From NCBI RefSeq assembly GCF_000715075.1, contig NC_134102.1, positions 97,543,766 through 97,607,765 of the forward strand: 64,000 nt of DNA. The letters run 5' to 3'. A model generated the notes under the pieces. It did not search any database. It was not told the origin of the DNA and saw nothing but the letters and a program-made list of their open reading frames with translations. Shown in pieces: positions 38,641-51,822 of the stretch; position 1 is the stretch's first letter, and each line of letters opens with the position of its first letter. Both the position numbers and the translations under genes were made by a program. Origin of the DNA: Nicotiana tabacum. Taxonomy: Eukaryota; Streptophyta; Magnoliopsida; Solanales; Solanaceae.

Positions 38641-39554
38641 TCGCTTGTTTTCCGTTTAAACCTTCATCATAGCCAAAATTTGTCAATCAACATAGTTGAG
38701 GGCAACCAAGATGGAAATGGCTTTACCATGAAAAATGAAAAGGGAATAATAGCCATGATAATGATAAGTAAGCAACAAACAGATAAAAATATAGAATGTA
38801 CATCGGTATATTGGTACCGCAAATATTAGTATCGGAACTGGTTAAAATAAATTTGCGCCAAACAGTACCGAAACATGAGGTTCAGATACATCAGGTAATT
38901 TTAATATGCAAAATTTAGTTCTAAAACTTAACAGAAACAGATCAAGGAACAGAACGAGCAGATAGAACACCTACGGGAATATCCAACTATCCCACGAGAA
39001 TGATATGCATAACCGTTACAACACCGGGTTTCAAATAAAGGAAGGCACGCAGGTTCAATCGAAAGTCAAAATAGAAGATCAAACAGAGATGATTCTTGGG
39101 TGATCCGAATCTACACGCAGAAATCCAAAAAAAAAAGTCCGAGCAAAGAGATACGAAATTTTCTTCACGGGCTGAAAAACATCCGGAACTTCCCGAACAG
39201 GTAAGGAATCACTTTGCTAAATTGCAAAATTTCACAGGAGAAAAAGAAAGGTTAGGAAAAACATAGGTAAAATATCCAGGGGATTGCTTACAAAGATACC
39301 GCACCTGACAACTGGAAAAGAACAGATAGGTGCGGGATGAATAATTAAAGATTACGAGGAAGAAGGTTCATTAATAACCATGGAAAATTAGACAAATATT
39401 TTCGGAAACAATCATTGAACTGAAGGAATCAGAAGCCACAAGGTCAAATGCTGAAGAACTAGAAACTATTATTGACTTCCCAAATAGGAAGGTTTACGTT
39501 GGTCGAGACTCGACACCGAATTTAAAGGTAAGTTAATTAAACTTTTACGTGATA

Positions 39555-40400
39555 ACGCAAATTACTTTGCTTGCCTCCATGCTAACATAACAGGTATACC
39601 ACCGGAGATAATCGTTTATATGCTCAATATTGACCCCGCGGTATAATCCGGTCAAGCAAAAGAAGAAACTGGAGTCAAATAATAAAAGATAAAGTTACAA
39701 AATTTCGAAAGGTCGGTTTAGTTCGAAAAGTTGAATCATTTGGACTCGCTAACTAATATCAACCCATCATTACTTTCAAAATTCCGAGGAGAAAGATGAT
39801 TGCTGGTATACCAAATTGTCTCGGATGTCTCAGTAAATACAATCTTAATTCAAGAAGATAAAGGTACACATTCTCCTATCTATTATAAAATGCTCTTAGA
39901 TACGGAAACTACATATCTAAATTTTGAGAAGCTGGCATTAATTGCAGCTGCCCTAAATCTAAGGCTTTATTTTCAATATCATTCAATTCCCATAGTCACT
40001 ATATTTTTATTACGCAATATTTTGCATAAACGTGAACTGTCAGGAAGGCTAGCTAAATGAGTAGTCGAACTTAGGGAATATGATATTATTTATTAGCCAT
40101 GTACGGCTATAAAATCACAAGTTTAGCAGATTTTATGATTAATCTTAGCTTGAACATATTACCCGAAGCTGAAAAGAAAGTATATATTATTTTTGGGATA
40201 ATTCTCGGGATCTGGACCTTCTACACAATTAGGTCCACAAGTATTAAAAGTTCCGGGTCAGGGACAATGCTTAATGCCTATGAGGGAAAGTAGTTAGATA
40301 ATTCACAAAAGTTATTTTATTACTAACAACAAAAATGAGTATTAAGCATATGCTACAGGGCTTGAGTTAGCTAGGGGACTCAGAGCAAAAATATTGATTT
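39555..40400 (+). pseudogene. Tat pol remnant (RT start, RNase H and second RNase H-like region)
   Basis: 39555-39640 reads NYFACLHANITGIPPEI, which matches the segment before reverse transcriptase in Tat polyproteins. The polymerase itself is missing. 39800-40070 reads LVYQIVSDVSVNTILIQEDK then GTHSPIYYKMLLDTETTYLN and LRNILHKRELSGRLAK, the RNase H region. 40200-40370, in shifting frames, resembles the extra RNase H domain of Tat elements (ending GLELARG). Many stops and frameshifts make it inactive. Confidence 0.7.
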
Positions 40401-41476
40401 AACGATTAATCAAATCCAAAAAAACTATGCAACCCAAGAAAATCGAGTCGGATGTGATAGTCTCCGATCTACTGCTGATATCACTGAATCCAGACGCAAC
40501 TCCGGGTTCTTATTGAGAAATATCGTTTCCGGATCAAATAGTCTCGGGATCGAGTCATCCCTTTGGGCGATCCCCGATCTATCATCAATTAGAATGAAAA
40601 TGAGGTAAGCTCGACTTATTTAATTTTGGCATAATAAATTAATTGATTACTTGCAAAATAGGACTTTACCCACAGACAAGCACTCTCTCGACAACTCTTA
40701 GTGCGTCTCATCCCGTACTGACGTATTGAAGGAGTATTATATTTGAGAATATTCAAGGGTCCCAAAGCTAAAATGCCACATGAACCAGACAAACAAAATA
40801 TATAATGCAAGAAATTTATAAAGAAAGCAGTAAAAATTACTCCGATAATAAGGCTTTAAATCGAAAACTTATCAAAGCCAGTATGAATAGCTCAAATCAA
40901 GATATGTCATGATCCTCGACAATATTTTGGAACCTCTGTAGTTCCCGTCCAGAGTAAAAAAATATTATATAAAAAGAGTTCTGGTACCGTCCCTATGTTG
41001 GAACTGGACCGTTTGAAAGTCCATCAACATTGAAACTAGCTATCCTATTAGGTACTATTAAACTGGGGACTGTCCAATTATGATTCCAGTGTTTGAGTTC
41101 TCATACCTCAAAACTCGAACACTAGGGAGATTACTTAAATTTGAAGATTAGTCAATTTGACCTGACATTATAAGAAGTGATACAAGCAATTAATTTCCTT
41201 GGGAGATAGAATTCCTAAGAGTATTTCGATATTATTTACCACAATCTCAACTCAGTTAGTTGTCTTTCTCATATCAAACATAAAAACTTCAAACAATGTT
41301 GAATGAGTTCTTCAAAAATACATATACTACACATACACAAAAAGAATCGAGAACTCCATGTCAGAGTCAAGAATCCCACGATAAAAAATGAGAGTTTTAT
41401 ATCCAAGTCAAGATAAATGTATGCAAATATGCCACCAGAATAAAGTTCACTTTGAACAAACGAGTGACATATATTT

Positions 41477-44337
41477 TGTAATGACCCAACCGGTCATTTT
41501 AACTTTTAGAATCCCGTTCCCTAAAATAAAACTTCTCGTAGGTACTTGTAATAATTTATGACTTGCGGGAATGGTTGGTTCGGGATTTGGAAGTGTTTGG
41601 GGTGAAATCGGAACACTTAGTTCCTTAAGTTGGCCTTAAAGTGCTAAGTTTGACTTCGGTCAATATTTTAAGAAAACGACCCCGGAATAGAATTTTTATG
41701 ATTCCAACAGCTCCGTATGGTGATTTTAGACTTAGGAGCGTGTTCGAAATTTTATTTAGAAGTCCGTAGTTAAATTAGGCTTGAAATGGCTAAAAACAAG
41801 AATTTAAGTTGGAAGTTTGACTAATGAGTTGACTTTTTGATACTAGAGTCGGAATCCAGTTCCAAAAATTTTCATACCTCCGTTATGTTATTTATGACTT
41901 GTGTGTAAAATTTGAGGTCAATCGGAGTTGATTTGATAGGTTCCGACATCGAACCTAGAAGTTGAAAACTCTTAGTTTTATTAAGCTTGAATTGGGGTAT
42001 GATTCATGGTTTTAGCGTTGTTTGATGTGATTTAGAGGTTCGACTAAATTCGTATGATATTTTAGGACTTGTTGGTATATTTGGTTGAGGTCCCGAGGGC
42101 CTCGGGTGAGTTTCGGATGGTTAACGGATCAAAAGTTGGACTTAAAAAGCTGCTGGAATTTTCCCTTCTGCTGTATATTCTGGGATGTGATCGAGCCCCA
42201 GATATCGAGCCCACGATCGAGGCCTAAGTCGAAGCCAGGGACGGGGCTCAGTATCGAAGCCACGATCGAAGGTCCAGCTCGAGGGCGATGATCGAAGGCA
42301 AGGCTCGAGGGCCAGGATCAAGACCCAAGATCAAACTTGATCGAGGCCATGACCATGTCCCAGGCTCGAGGCATGATCGAGGCCATGACCAAGTCCCAAG
42401 CTCGAGGCCATGACCGAAGCCCAGGCTCGAGGCGTGATCGAGGCCATGACCAAGTCCCAAGCTCGAGGCCATGATCGAGGCCATGACCGAAGCCCAGGCT
42501 CGAGGGCCACGATCGAAGCCACGATCGAAGCCACGATCGAGGCCCAATTCCGAAGGCTGCTTGGGCAGTTTATAAAAGAGGACATTCGTCCCATTTGCCA
42601 TTTTTGACGAACTTGAGCTTGAGCAGAGGCGACTTTTGGCAGATTTTCAAGGGAAAAACATTGGGGTACGTGATTCTAACTTGAATTTGGTCTACATATA
42701 CAAGTATATCATTGTTTTCACCATAAATTAGTGTTTTGAGATTTAAATTTGGAAAATTTTTAGAAATCTCATAGAAACGAATTTTTGAGATTTCGATATC
42801 GATTCGGAGTCGGATTTGAGTAAAACTGGTATGGTTGGTCTCGTAATTGAATGGGTTATCGGATTTCGTAACTTTTTTCGGATTCCGAGACGTGGGCCCC
42901 ACGAACGAATTTTTAATTAATTTCGGGATTTTTATTAAAAATATAGTATTTTCTTATAGAATTGATTCCTATAATTTTTAGTGATTGTATCGAATTATTT
43001 TGGCTAGATTCGAGCCAGACAGAGTTGGATAATCGTGAAAAAGACCTTATAGTGGATTAAATTGGAGCAAGACGAGGTAAGTCTCTTGTCTAATCCTGTG
43101 AGGGGGAAATTACTTCATAGGTGATTAAAATTAAATAATTGTTGCTAATTGTGGAGGCTACGTACGCACGAGGTGACGAGAGTCCGTGCGTAGCTACTAT
43201 TAATGCTAAAGTCCGGGTAGTTTAGGACTCAAAGCATGCATTACTTGTGTAAATAATATTCTTTGATTAATTAATATTAATTGATATATATGAATATATT
43301 GTGAATTGTTAGATAAAGATATTAAAGGATGAAAATCTCATAGGCTTGATTTTCTATTTAAATCAATTAATTTTTAAAAGAAATTGTTCTCCTCCCGAAT
43401 TTATCTTATAATAAATATACTCTCCTTCCGAAGGCACATAAGAAAATGTCCTCCTTTTTTGTGGAGCGGACCGAACGCCTCGGCAGGATAGATGCATCTA
43501 TGGATCGCGCCGCACGTCCCTCGGCAGTGTACACGACACTCTGGATCGGGCCGTACGTCCTCGGCAGAAATCGTGCTTAATAATAATAATTACACGATAT
43601 TTTAATAATTTATTTCAGCTTGTGAAGCTAATTAATAAATTGAAATTTTTTTGGAATTTAATGAATTATTATTCTTGCTTGTTAAAGAATTAATTGTTAC
43701 TCCTGTAAATGAGATTTAATTGATAAATTGGAAATTATTTGAATTGAAGGAATTTAATTAATATATTGAGAATTGTTACATTTGAAGGAATTTGATTATT
43801 TCCGCTGATTAAATAAATTATTGTAAATTCTATAAATCATGCTGATTAAAATATCCTAGTTTTATTTCAGTTATTATTGACCCATAGTAAGTGTCAAAGT
43901 CGGCCATCTCGTCTCCACCACTTCGAGATTAGGCTTGATACTTAGTGGGTACACGTTGTTTACGTACTCATACTACACTTTCTGCACTTTTGTGCAGGAT
44001 CTGAGACAGGTACTAGTGGAGAACCTATCATCACATACCCATGTCATCCCGAGGCATAGTGGTGAGCTGCCTTTCTGAGCCGTTCCGCAGCTACCAGTGT
44101 CTCGTCTTATATTTACATTCTATCTATTTCATTTCAGGCAGTATTTGGAGTTTTGTATAATTTACTAGTTGCTCATGCACTTGTGACACCAGGTTTTGAT
44201 ACATACACATTGGTAGAGTTTGGGTTTATATTTTCTTGGTTTTAAATTTTATCAATGTATGCTTAATTTATTAGATGGCTTGCCTAGCTGTAGTGTTGGG
44301 CGTCATCACGACCTACAGGTGAAATTGGATCGTAACA
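41477..44337 (+). mobile_element. Chromovirus solo LTR inside the Tat element
   Basis: Runs from TGTAATGACCC to GATCGTAACA (2861 bp) and resembles the LTR at 10290-13149 in start, end, length and scattered internal blocks, for example GGTTGAGGTCCCG followed by GGGCCTCGG. It is flanked by TATTT and TATTC, a 4 of 5 match to a target duplication. No coding sequence adjoins it, so it is a solo LTR left by recombination. Confidence 0.8.
42230..42560 (+). repeat. GC-rich minisatellite in the solo LTR
   Basis: Built on CGAGGCCATGA, GATCGAAG and CCAGGCTCGAGG words. A higher-order unit starts at 42362, 42423 and 42496 (AGGCTCGAGG...), 61 and 73 bp apart, the second longer by one extra CGAGGCCATGAT block. 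The long repetitive open frames on both strands are a consequence of the array. Confidence 0.8.
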
Positions 44338-45602
44338 TATTCGGTCCAACAATGACCATTCAAGTTAAATATATAAGCCTTTCTTAATGGCTAATTATAT
44401 TATTACTCAGATCAATTATCCCTTGTATATTAATGAAAATCTCAAATATTATTTCGGACATGTGTCCCTCTTTACTTGGAAGTATGTTCATATACTCCAA
44501 TTTGGATTCAAAATCCAATCAGATTAAACGTCTCTTCAGGACAAATCTACTAAGATATATATTTATTTGAGATCAATATTCCCTTAGACTCAATGTCTTA
44601 CCAGGATCAATACTCCCGTAAATCTTAATGGGGTCAATACTCTTGTAAATCCTATCAGGATTAATATTCCCTCCGACTAAAAGTCTACTCGGATCAATCG
44701 ATCCTATTTTATGCCTGAATGAAAAGGACACGTCCTCTTCGTAGCATTTAAAATATTTAAAAGGCCCCTCTTTTATTTAAAAGTTAGACACCCAAAGGTG
44801 CAATTTTAAGACATCGCACATGTAATGATGCATCCAAATATATATTTTAAGTCTATAAGACTAAATATGAGCACTCATATCTTTTAAGTCTAGACAAACG
44901 TGATTACAGTACTTAAATTTGCAGTACTTATATCTTTCTCAGATTAGAGAACTCTCTTTATCACCCGCCATTATAATGAAAATATTATCTAGTTTGGAGA
45001 CGAAACTTAGTAGGTTGAGGATTGGTTCGGGATTACTCTAACTATCCTCGGAAGCTCTTTCCTCCCCTTGTAAAATATTTTATTTGGAAGAAGTGCAAGG
45101 ACACTCTCTAGAATCAGTATCCATAATACTCTTCTTCTAAAGTCAATCAATCAAATGGCTAATGACCGGATGTCCCGATCATAAAGTTAACCAGATGCAT
45201 TAATTCCTAGACTTTATCCAATCTAGAAGTATAAATTTTCTGGTTATTAACATCCCCGGTCTCTAAGGCTGTGAGGATATAAAAGTTTTGGGTACAACTA
45301 AAAATTCAAGAGTCAAAACTCAAAGATTAAAACCTCCAGATGTACGTTAAAAATCTGAGATCAAGCTTTCTATGGTAGTGACACTTTTTCAGCACCAACC
45401 AATCATTGCCGAAAGGAAAATAAGTGACGGAGTTGTCATCTGAATTCCTAAGTTCTGCACTCTTTTTTCCTTCGCCCGGTTTTTGTCCCTATTTGGTTTT
45501 TCCGGCAGGGTTTTTAATGAGACGGCGGCAAGGGTGAAAAAGATAAAATCTTTCACTTTCCGGTCACATTACAGTGAGTAACTGAAAAGTAGGGAGACTA
45601 TC
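44338..45602 (+). other. 3' non-coding part of the Tat element
   Basis: No protein match is seen. It contains irregular repeats of GGATCAATACTCCCGTAAAT type (44575-44700). Near its end, words such as TTCGCCCGGTTTTTGTCCC and GGCAGGGTTTTTAATGAG (about 45472-45526) are typical just before the 3' LTR of these elements. Confidence 0.55.
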
Positions 45603-46502
45603 TGTATTAGTGAAAAATAGACTCGCCACGCGAGTCTATTAATTGGCGACACATGTCAGCAAAGTTATGAGAAAAATGAAGAATGACATGTAAAGATGAT
45701 ATGTGAAACACTCTTAGGACCGAGCATACTCGTACCGTGCCTGTTAGTCTTGGAACTGACCATCATAAAATAGTTCTGGATCAGTTATGGGAGAATAGCT
45801 CATAATTACAAATGAGTAAAGAATCAATTAATCCCGGATTATATGGGATTTACCATCATTATGCCATCAGTTATGTAACGTATAATAAATACAATAAATG
45901 ATTGTAACGGTCAGAACAAGGCAATCAATTACGAGATTGACTCAACAAGCACGAGATTGACTCAACATGCACGAGATTTACTCAACAGGCACGAGATTGA
46001 CTCAACAAGTACGAGATTGACTCAACAGGCATGGGATTGACTCATCAGTTACGGAATTTCAGCATTTACACAGCTGTTACAAGTCTTCCAAAAGTAACAG
46101 ATGGATTGAGTAAATGCTCATAATGGACCCATAATACAAGGAGAATAGTTACTTAGATTTAGCCCTATAAATAGACATACTTTTATCTCCATCGGGGGAA
46201 TCTAATATTTCTTCTCCACAATTCTATACATTGTAATTCATAGCATCTTGCTACCAAGTTAGCCATAGTTCGGCCCTTCAAGCTCTGTTTGGCTCATTAT
46301 CCTATCAAGGATCATTCAATAAGAATTATTTCTTCTCTACTTTATATTTATTATATTATCTATCATTGAATTTATTTTTTACTTCTCTATCATGTTGTAT
46401 TAGCGAAAATTTATATCTTTCTGATCGAATCGGTTGCTTGTGGCCCGACCCGTCATATAAATTTATTACTTTGACCTTGAAAATCATTTTTTGGGTTAAA
46501 CA
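45603..46502 (+). repeat. 3' LTR of the Tat element (900 bp)
   Basis: Starts TGTATTAGTG and ends GGGTTAAACA. It is uninterrupted and provides the template for reading the split 5' LTR. TATA box at 46166-46173. Confidence 0.88.
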
Positions 46503-46507
46503 CTTTC

Positions 46508-47829
46508 CACTCAAGATATTAACTTTTTAGTATGTGTTCCTTCATCAAGATGGTTAATTAACAGTTTTCTGGTTATGCTCTATTACTCCTCTGTTTATCA
46601 TTAACTAGTAAATTTTACCGCGCAAAGATAGCAATAAATTTTGAAATAATATTTTTATAAACTTAGGAGAGATAGAATAAATAACAATTTTCTTGTATAT
46701 GCATATAATTTTTAATTCTTTTATATTGATTAAATAAAAAGGGTAATATTTTTACTGAAAGTAGAATATTTTACTGCATATTTCATCATCAAACCTCTTT
46801 TCTAAAATAAAATAAAAATAAAAAGAATTTTTAAGAAACTTTTTCACTTTTAAATATAGATATGTATTGTTTTCTTATTCAAATTGAAGAAACAAACAAT
46901 GAAAACTAAAGAAACTAAAAACATAAAGAAAGCAAAAATATCAACTTATTATTGGTTATATACACTTGCATCTTCCAATTTCACAAAAATAAATGTCAAG
47001 TGAAGTACACATTCACATACTACTAAAAAAAAGAAATCCACAACACACAAATATGTGCTACAGTGACTCAAGTCTTCAACAGAAGACAAATGAAGATAAG
47101 AACTCCATAGTAAGCAAAAAGTTACTACAATTTTCAGAGTAAACCCCGAACTCTCACGAAGGGCTCATTAACACGATTTTTTATATCAATGGCAACAAAG
47201 ATTTTTAGCAAAAACATAACTCAGTTTATAGTATAATATCTTTCTGGACCATCCTTAACCTTAAGAAAACAAATAATAATAAATTAATAATAAAAAACAG
47301 TTTCCAGCAAGCTAAAATTCAGAAGTCATAAACGTGTTCCAATAAATCATTCTCGACAAAATAATTTTTTTTTCAACTGGACAATTATTCTAGGCTTGAT
47401 TTACTTCTGTTTCCATAGAAAAATTACAAGCTGATATATGTCAAATTAGAAATTGGAATAGCTATGTATATACTGCACAGATGAGTAAAAATTATGTTAA
47501 AAATATCAATGTTATATAATTTACCTTTCAAATGAAGATTTTTCACCAGAATGTGGATAAGCCCGTCTACGTACTCTCATTATTCAAAATATAATATTTT
47601 CTTTAAAAAAACACCTTCACCTAGACAAAACAAATTCACAATACTATTAATAAGATGACATGAGAAGTCAAACGATAAGGTAACAAAAATTGAGGAAGAT
47701 AAAGAGTTTTAAATCAAGAAAATAAAATATGTTAAGAAGAAGTAAAAAATGTTAGAATTGGAAAGCCAAAAGATCAAATAGAATATCAAACGAATGACCA
47801 ACTCCCCTTGTCTTGTTTGACTTATATAT
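46508..47829. other. AT-rich spacer without recognised content
   Basis: No gene or defined repeat was recognised on either strand between the Tat element and the next solo LTR. Confidence 0.5.
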
Positions 47830-50451
47830 TGTCACGATCCATACTAACCCCTGTTGTGATGGCGCCTATCGTGGAACTAGGCAAGCTGACTCATTTCCAA
47901 AACAAACAGATATTTTCATTTCAAAGATAATTTCATTGCTATTTAACATAAAAACCTTCGTAAAAGAGTTCAAATCAAAACAAAAGTGCGGAAAAGAAAA
48001 GCCCAATATCGGGGTGTCACTAGTCATGAGCATCTACTACCATTTGTCTGACAATATCAAGACTAACATAGTCTGAAAAATAGCTAAATACAACTAAAGG
48101 AAGATAAGAGGGAGAAGAGCAGGGGCTGCGATCGCCAAGTAGCTACCTTACTATTCCCGAGAAAATCTGCAACCAGAATAATCAATAATCACTACCGTGC
48201 CCAGCTATACCTGGATCTGCACACAAGGTGCAAGGAGTAACGTGAGTACGTCAACTCAGTAAGTAACAACAATAAATAAAGGGTGAGCAGTAGTGACGAG
48301 CAATAAAGCATATCAAGTTCATATCACAAAAATTCAATAAAATACAACATGCTTTAAAATCAGTGTTTGAATCAAATCGTCTCGTTTAAACCCGGTTCCA
48401 GTAAAAATCATTTAAAGATATTTTCAACAGTTTTTCAAACAAAGGCTCAATGCAAAGGTGAGCAAAAATGATGAAATCATAAACAACTCCTCGGGCAAAT
48501 CTCACAGTCACTCATGCCTCTCGGGCATACCTCACAATCACTCTTGCCACTCGGGCATACCTCACAATCACTCATGCCTCTCAGTCACTCAGCACTCGGC
48601 ACTCGCACTCAGTACTCGCACTCAATAGGTACCTGCGCTCACTGGGGATGTGTACAGACTCCGGAGGGGCTCCTTTAGCCCAAGCGATATATCAAGCCAA
48701 ATCATGGCATAAATCACTCAGGCCCTCGGCCTATATCAAACATGTTGCGGCGTGCATCCCGATCCCATAAATATCCTCACAAATCAAGCCCTCGGCCTCA
48801 CTCAATCATAAACCTCTTAAGCCACTCGGGCATTTCAGTGAAATTAGGGTATTCAACCCAAAACAACATTTATATACATCAAAACCGAGTAATAAAACTG
48901 AGTTATGCAGTAAACAGGTATAACTATAACTGACTATGGATTTTCAATCGAAAACAGTGAGAGGATAGTAAGAAAAGTCCCCTAAGGGTCCACACAGCGC
49001 TGGCACAGGGCCCAAAATATGGCATTCAAGCCCAATATACAGAAACTCTTTCTAAAACATATAAGTATCATATAGTTTCAACAAAATATGAAACTTTACA
49101 GTTGCTACGGGACGGACCAAGTCACAATCCCCAATAGTGCACGCCCACACGCCTGTCACCTAGCATGTGCGTCACCTCAAAATAGTAGAATGATACAAAA
49201 TCCGGGGTTTCATACCCTTAGGACCAGATTTACAATCGTTACTTACCTCAAACCGTGTAATTCTTTATTTCGCTATGCCCTTGCCACGAGAATTTGACTC
49301 CGAAAGTCTCGTATCTAGCCACAATTAATTCGATTCAGTCAATACCAATTATTGTAATTAATTCCATAAGAAAATACTAATTTTTCAATAAAAATCCGTA
49401 ATTAACTCAAAAATCGCATGTGGGGCTCACTTCTCAGAACCCGACAAAAGTTACAAAGTATGAATGCTCATCCAACTACGAGTCCAACCGTATAAATTTT
49501 ACCAAATTCTGATATTAACTCGACCCTCAAATCTTTAATTAAAATTTATGAAGATTTCTACCATTTTCAACCCAATCTTTACCCATTTGAACTTAACAAT
49601 CTTTCCGCAACCTTATGGGTATGTATACATAATACTCTTACACCCAAGAATCATACTATTATTCACCATCTTTACTCCAAACCCGAAATTGAAGAATTAG
49701 GGAAAGAAATTCTTACCTCTTTGAAACCCTAGCAAGATCCTTGTGAAATCTTCAAACCTTAAACAAGAATTGATGGATAAATGACTAAGTCTTCGCTTTC
49801 TCTCTCTAAAATATCAGATTTTGGCTCAAAAATGAGCTTCAAGGGCTATAAATCGAAGTTGGGTCGGGATAAAATTTAGAAAGAATGGAAGTTCCGCATA
49901 CCGGCCGCATAATTTGGCCTCCAAAGCTGGGCGTTACTGACCCGGTCTGTGGTCATTATGCGGCCCGCATACTTGTTCTGTGGTCGCATAATGCACCGCA
50001 AAAATAGGTCTTCGGTCGCATAGTGCACCGCAAATTTTTCTCAAATCTTGCCCCTCTCCTGATCCACTTTGCGACCATTATGCGGTCCGCAGAGTGATTC
50101 TGCGACTGCATAGTGGTCGCAGAAATAACCCTTTTTCCGATAAAATTTTTCTTTACACATCGGTGCATTGTTCAACCCAAATCTTTGTACTAATTGATCT
50201 ACCTCGACACCACCAAACCTTAATTTTCTTAACAAAATTTCTCCAGTGTCGTTACACATAAGTCACACATTCGCTCAACCTTTTCAACTTAAATTCTAAA
50301 CCTTGGAACTAAGTGCTCCAAATCATTTCAAAACCTCACCGGACCCAAACCAATTACCCCGGCAAGCCAAATAACAACTGTAATTCACAATTTAAGCAAT
50401 AAATGAGGGAAAGAGATTGTAATAGTCAAAACGACCGGGCGAGCCGTTTCA
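47830..50451 (-). mobile_element. Chromovirus solo LTR, minus orientation
   Basis: Read on the minus strand it runs from TGAAACGGCTCGCCCGGTCG to GATCGTGACA (2622 bp) and shares blocks with the LTR at 10290-13149, such as the region with CTCCGGAGTCTGTACA and the CATCACAACAGG end. TATAT flanks both sides, though the right side is a short AT microsatellite, so the duplication is ambiguous. No coding region adjoins it. Confidence 0.8.
48485..48590 (-). repeat. 33-bp tandem array in the solo LTR
   Basis: Three units of the type CTCGGGCATACCTCACAATC, about 33 bp apart, followed by shorter CACTCGG words to about 48630. The related LTRs have their own arrays in the corresponding area. Confidence 0.65.
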
Positions 50452-51739
50452 TATATATATATATATAGAAAGTAAATAACACATTGGAGTGGGAGAAGGG
50501 AGTAATTAGAGTAAATAAGGAGGGGAAAGTGACTATTGGAATGCCCAGCAACGGAATAGGAGTAATATTTAGTGTATTTACACACTATTACACCTTAATA
50601 GACATTAATCTTAGGAATTAAGGAAGGAGAAGTAAACCAAAATATTTAGAGTTATTGGGAATAAACTCAAAAAAAGGAGAAAATAGATAAATAAGATCCT
50701 TGGCCAAAGAGAGGTGCCAACTCATCTCCTATTTTTTTAACTTTTTTCTATTATATAGAAAAGAAAAGGAGAGATGGTCGACCACGGGGCAAAATTGTCA
50801 TTTTGCTCAAAAGAAAAAGTGCTTGTATCTAACTATAGCACCCAGGTCAAGCAGAAAAGCTTTCTTATTTACAGCCATGGAACCCCTAAGCATTCTAAAG
50901 TTTGTCCAATCCAATGTTGTCATCTGAAATTTATCCAATTTGTTGTGATGAAAATTTTGGATGGCGCTATCAAATAATGCGTTTGCTCTTGCAGGGATGA
51001 AGGTGAATTGTGGATCGTTTCACAAACTAGCAAAATAACGCGTACCTATTAACAAGCTAGAAAAATATTCATCTCATTGGTGATAAAAGTATTAGTAATT
51101 CAAAGAGATTCATTAAGATCATACAAAATCTAAAATATGAAGGTGTTTCAAGCCCATTATATTTAGTCAACGACGAGGTAATATCATTTTGAATAATATT
51201 ATAGCTTTACTTATTTATATTTCCTTTAATAATGAAGGGTAAAAAATCTAGTAATTGTACTATCTTTGGTAATTATTTATTGGAATAAATAGATTATTTT
51301 CGTACATAGTCATTTGATACTTATAACTAATCTTAATTTAATACTTTAGATGTCACCACTTATTGGAGAAGGATAGAGTGAGAGAAGAGAGATAATAGTT
51401 ACAAATAAATAAAGGGTAAGTTAAAACTATACAAATTTTCATGAAAATTGATCGTTGACGTAGTTAATGATATATTTTATAGTCTTAATATAGATGTGAT
51501 TATACGATAATTACTTTAAGGGGTGATATTACTTAAAATGATTGTGAAATTCTTGAAAAATGAAAGATGATAAATCAATCATTCACTTTTATGATGTTAG
51601 ACTCAATATTGACAATAATATATACTCATGGTTTTGACAGACAACCAAAACGGATGAAGTGAACATATACCATGAATATTATCTCTCTCTCTATATATAT
51701 GAAATTACATATTTGTAACTCATAAATCAAAATAAGTAG
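50452..51739. other. AT-rich spacer with a short AT microsatellite
   Basis: Positions 50452-50467 are an alternating AT run. The remainder shows no gene, RNA or defined repeat that could be recognised. Confidence 0.45.
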
Positions 51740-51822
51740 GTCAAATACATAAACATACCCTTAAATTTGTCAAAATATTTTATTTAAACAATTCAACTAA
51801 GAATGTGACCTATTAAACACGT

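Larger units (their letters stand above)
30070..46502 (+). mobile_element. Full-span Tat-lineage Ty3/gypsy element with nested insertions
   Basis: The 5' LTR (30070-36114, split) and 3' LTR (45603-46502) share sequence from TGTATTAGTG to GGGTTAAACA, and the whole is flanked by CTTTC at 30065-30069 and 46503-46507. A primer binding site follows the 5' LTR, and a purine-rich tract (AAAAGTAGGGAGAC, about 45584-45597) precedes the 3' LTR. The internal region keeps only traces of pol. Without the nested Athila-like element it is about 11.3 kb, including a 2.9 kb solo LTR. The Tat assignment rests on pol and RNase H traces and the primer binding site type. Confidence 0.88.

Noticed and set aside
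42248..42607. Long repetitive open frames on both strands (up to 117 codons)
   Set aside because: They arise from the GC-rich minisatellite, whose repeat words lack stops in several frames. There is no homology and no gene context.
47100..47250. Possible exon-like stretch (AGTAAACCCCGAACTCTCAC region)
   Set aside because: No open frame of useful length or homology was found on either strand.
48485..48590. Regular 33-bp repeats that could suggest a CRISPR array
   Set aside because: Repeats are imperfect, have no unique spacers, lie inside a plant LTR, and the genome is eukaryotic.
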